Positions 63,601 to 64,000 of a stretch of DNA of 64,000 nt are shown here, piece by piece. Position 1 is the first letter of the stretch, and each line of letters begins with the position of its first letter. Under the pieces are notes generated by a model that saw nothing but the letters and a program-made list of their open reading frames with translations, had not been told where the DNA came from and searched no databases. Position numbers and translations under genes: made by a program. The DNA is taken from positions 62,001 through 126,000 of the forward strand of contig CAYPEK010000002.1 in the NCBI GenBank assembly GCA_964409645.1, in the 5' to 3' direction. The stretch is from CAYPEK01 sp964409645 (GTDB lineage: Bacteria > UBP15 > UBA6099).

Positions 63601-64000
63601 CGGTGGAGACCGAGTTCAGGGAATTTGCAGAGGAGCTGCGCCAGCATTTGAACGAGGTCGAGGAAAAGATAGCTGAGATGGCGGCGAACGCCGGTTCGGA
63701 ACTGTTCCCTGAAGAGCTGCGAGTGAAGTTCGAGATAGAAATAGAAAAATTGAAACAGGCTGCCGACGACAAAATAGCTGAGGCGGCCGGCAGGTTGTTT
63801 GCGCAGACGCCGGAGAAGCAGCCGGAAATAGATATCAAAGCTCTTGTGGAATCGCAGGTGGAAAGCAGGGTAAAGGAGATTCGGGAGGAAATTTTGCAGG
63901 AGTTGGCCGAGACGGCGGAGTATGGAACGGGTACGCCGACGGCGATACAGCAAATCGCGCCGGATGCGAAGGCGCTCGAAGCGCAGGTGCTCGAACAGGT
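60672..64000 (+). CDS. Two PRC-barrel-like domains plus very long coiled coil, cut by window edge
   Basis: At least 1109 residues from ATG 60672 (AGGG upstream), C-terminus beyond the window. Residues about 15-170 hold two PRC-barrel-type repeats (NLPVVSITDGVELGTVSSF; VCFENDDRIVGFVKDVSV). From about 210 to the edge the chain is a highly charged heptad-rich coiled coil with few prolines (ELGDKIHGALSLLEEKAS; EITEKFEEKASLTELEYIK). Some heptad blocks recur, for example short FEEKASIEEIE-like repeats near 920-965. There is no signal peptide, so it is cytoplasmic. PRC-barrel proteins help chromosome or cell-division related RNA or protein assembly in other bacteria; the fused long rod suggests a structural or scaffold role. 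Large antisense frames over it are Ser-rich shadows. Not assigned to a known family. Confidence 0.78.
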   Translation, partial: MSEIKPATKSGQVSRRLTELRNLPVVSITDGVELGTVSSFLLDYERGHLAAFVLSSRKPGIGVRAVPYNSVSSFGSFAVTLTKAGDVCDLTDNKELLALFEKDVPLLGSKVCFENDDRIVGFVKDVSVSLEDGSLLLLTVTSDTGFTSPYRATVPFSTVKSVTKDVVVLSGDQRLSYRKEGVLARSEDRSGGFVPLVLEDAKWRETLDERIREAMEKVHRELKDRFFADHEQFYLSHEKERILAELTKALYGKIEEYYEKKFNDTAQAFKELLMDAARNFVSEEKFAEEISATKSAREADKLEIETKTVAEVESVKAGADDAISRVKAEVARIESTYAETLKNEIEAVTRKLNATIGTRIDALRSDISVIRQEIDERTDTRVLSLTASVQEFERGISKQIEAIRESVASESEKVASDAAKSVVELEKKTVEFEGKITEYEKESAENGRLLKEDILNNMDALKAELETGIAGFKSDLENAMAALRSENESRIGDAEARTDALVKSVREDVGHISVTTLRHDEYDGERKKTEESLAAFGVVVENLRGEIESRMEEIAARIPSIDPEAVRNELRGEMKEKLSQLVTVEEVKILRESLIGRVESELVDGISRARNEFDAKLVETSGSLVKEVEKVAGALEENRAALRNDVEGLMSLIEALKGEIEDKVSEKALATLGSAREELRSGIENLSATMGQLREEIEEKTSVKLTDGLETARVNLRYEVETLTAAIDLLKGEIEEKATAKAAAAVEFVKNIAEKIEGEIAGLASEVVKESDFRAESEKTAEKYEELLKKLESRFGELAERIPEFDPAGFRSEMMELLQSFARHDDLEAAGESLRVGMKNEIEEASMQAGSAIAALEGRLSRLPEITPEDLSAFKKTVFDETIGRAGEMFADAEKQLAELGDKIHGALSLLEEKASIAEIDSIKEEITEKFEEKASLTELEYIKEDITKRFEEKASIEEIEGIKGAFEERFDEKAGSVETEFREFAEELRQHLNEVEEKIAEMAANAGSELFPEELRVKFEIEIEKLKQAADDKIAEAAGRLFAQTPEKQPEIDIKALVESQVESRVKEIREEILQELAETAEYGTGTPTAIQQIAPDAKALEAQVLEQ

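Noticed and set aside
61442..63953. Large Ser-rich frames on the minus strand opposite the coiled-coil gene
   Set aside because: They mirror the heptad codon pattern of the plus-strand gene, lack ribosome sites and have low-complexity Ser/Phe content.

Overview
The window reads as chromosomal DNA of an uncultured, probably diderm, heterotrophic bacterium. The bulk looks moderately GC-rich (mid-50s % by eye), and most genes have ordinary Shine-Dalgarno sites. Secreted glycosidases (GH106, GH3, GH92, a six-hairpin enzyme) are scattered without SusC/SusD pairs, which argues against Bacteroidota. Short interspersed repeats, a dockerin remnant, a large Cys-rich/beta-helix surface protein and a PRC-barrel/coiled-coil protein would fit Planctomycetota/Lentisphaerota-type or candidate-phylum genomes (Hydrogenedentota, Sumerlaeota and similar). 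The phylum cannot be fixed from the sequence alone. No rRNA, tRNA, CRISPR array, integrase or transposase was recognised.

Layout. 1-2922: 3'-truncated GH106-type glycosidase (minus). 3005-7763: tightly packed minus-strand operon with a membrane-anchored GAF/class III nucleotide cyclase at each end and two polytopic membrane proteins between. 7915-20156: secreted or exported enzymes: YVTN-propeller phosphoesterase, Tat-exported six-hairpin glycosidase, lytic transglycosylase, GNAT acetyltransferase, GH3 with PA14, dihaem cytochrome, GH92 mannosidase. 20157-22233: repeat-rich spacer with a dockerin remnant, then an AT-rich foreign-looking gene carrying an R-x4-H (HEPN-like) motif. 22234-34355: CocE/S15 hydrolase, a 1133-residue L-serine dehydratase with a long unknown N-terminal half, two methyltransferases, small membrane proteins and a complete tripartite tricarboxylate transporter (tctCBA) with a clear terminator.

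34481-53374 is one gene for a secreted protein of about 6300 residues: alternating Ig-like repeats, 30 Cys-rich units in a higher-order pattern, TIG/IPT and propeller sections, more Ig-like repeats, and five beta-helix modules, two of which share a 586-bp perfect direct repeat. 53874-58528 is a plus-strand cluster of a TIM-barrel protein, FGGY kinase, AraM-like glycerol-1-phosphate dehydrogenase family protein and DeoR regulator, best read as a phosphorylated polyol or sugar pathway of unknown substrate. 58536-64000 holds a CMP-sugar cytidylyltransferase, a UroD-family protein and a PRC-barrel/coiled-coil protein running off the right edge.

The likely lifestyle is degradation of rhamnose-, mannose- and glucose-containing glycans with uptake of carboxylates and amino-acid fermentation. 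The strongest candidates for something new are the two-cyclase operon, whose two catalytic domains have complementary active-site changes as in a heterodimer, the giant repeat protein, and the kinase/dehydrogenase/barrel pathway.
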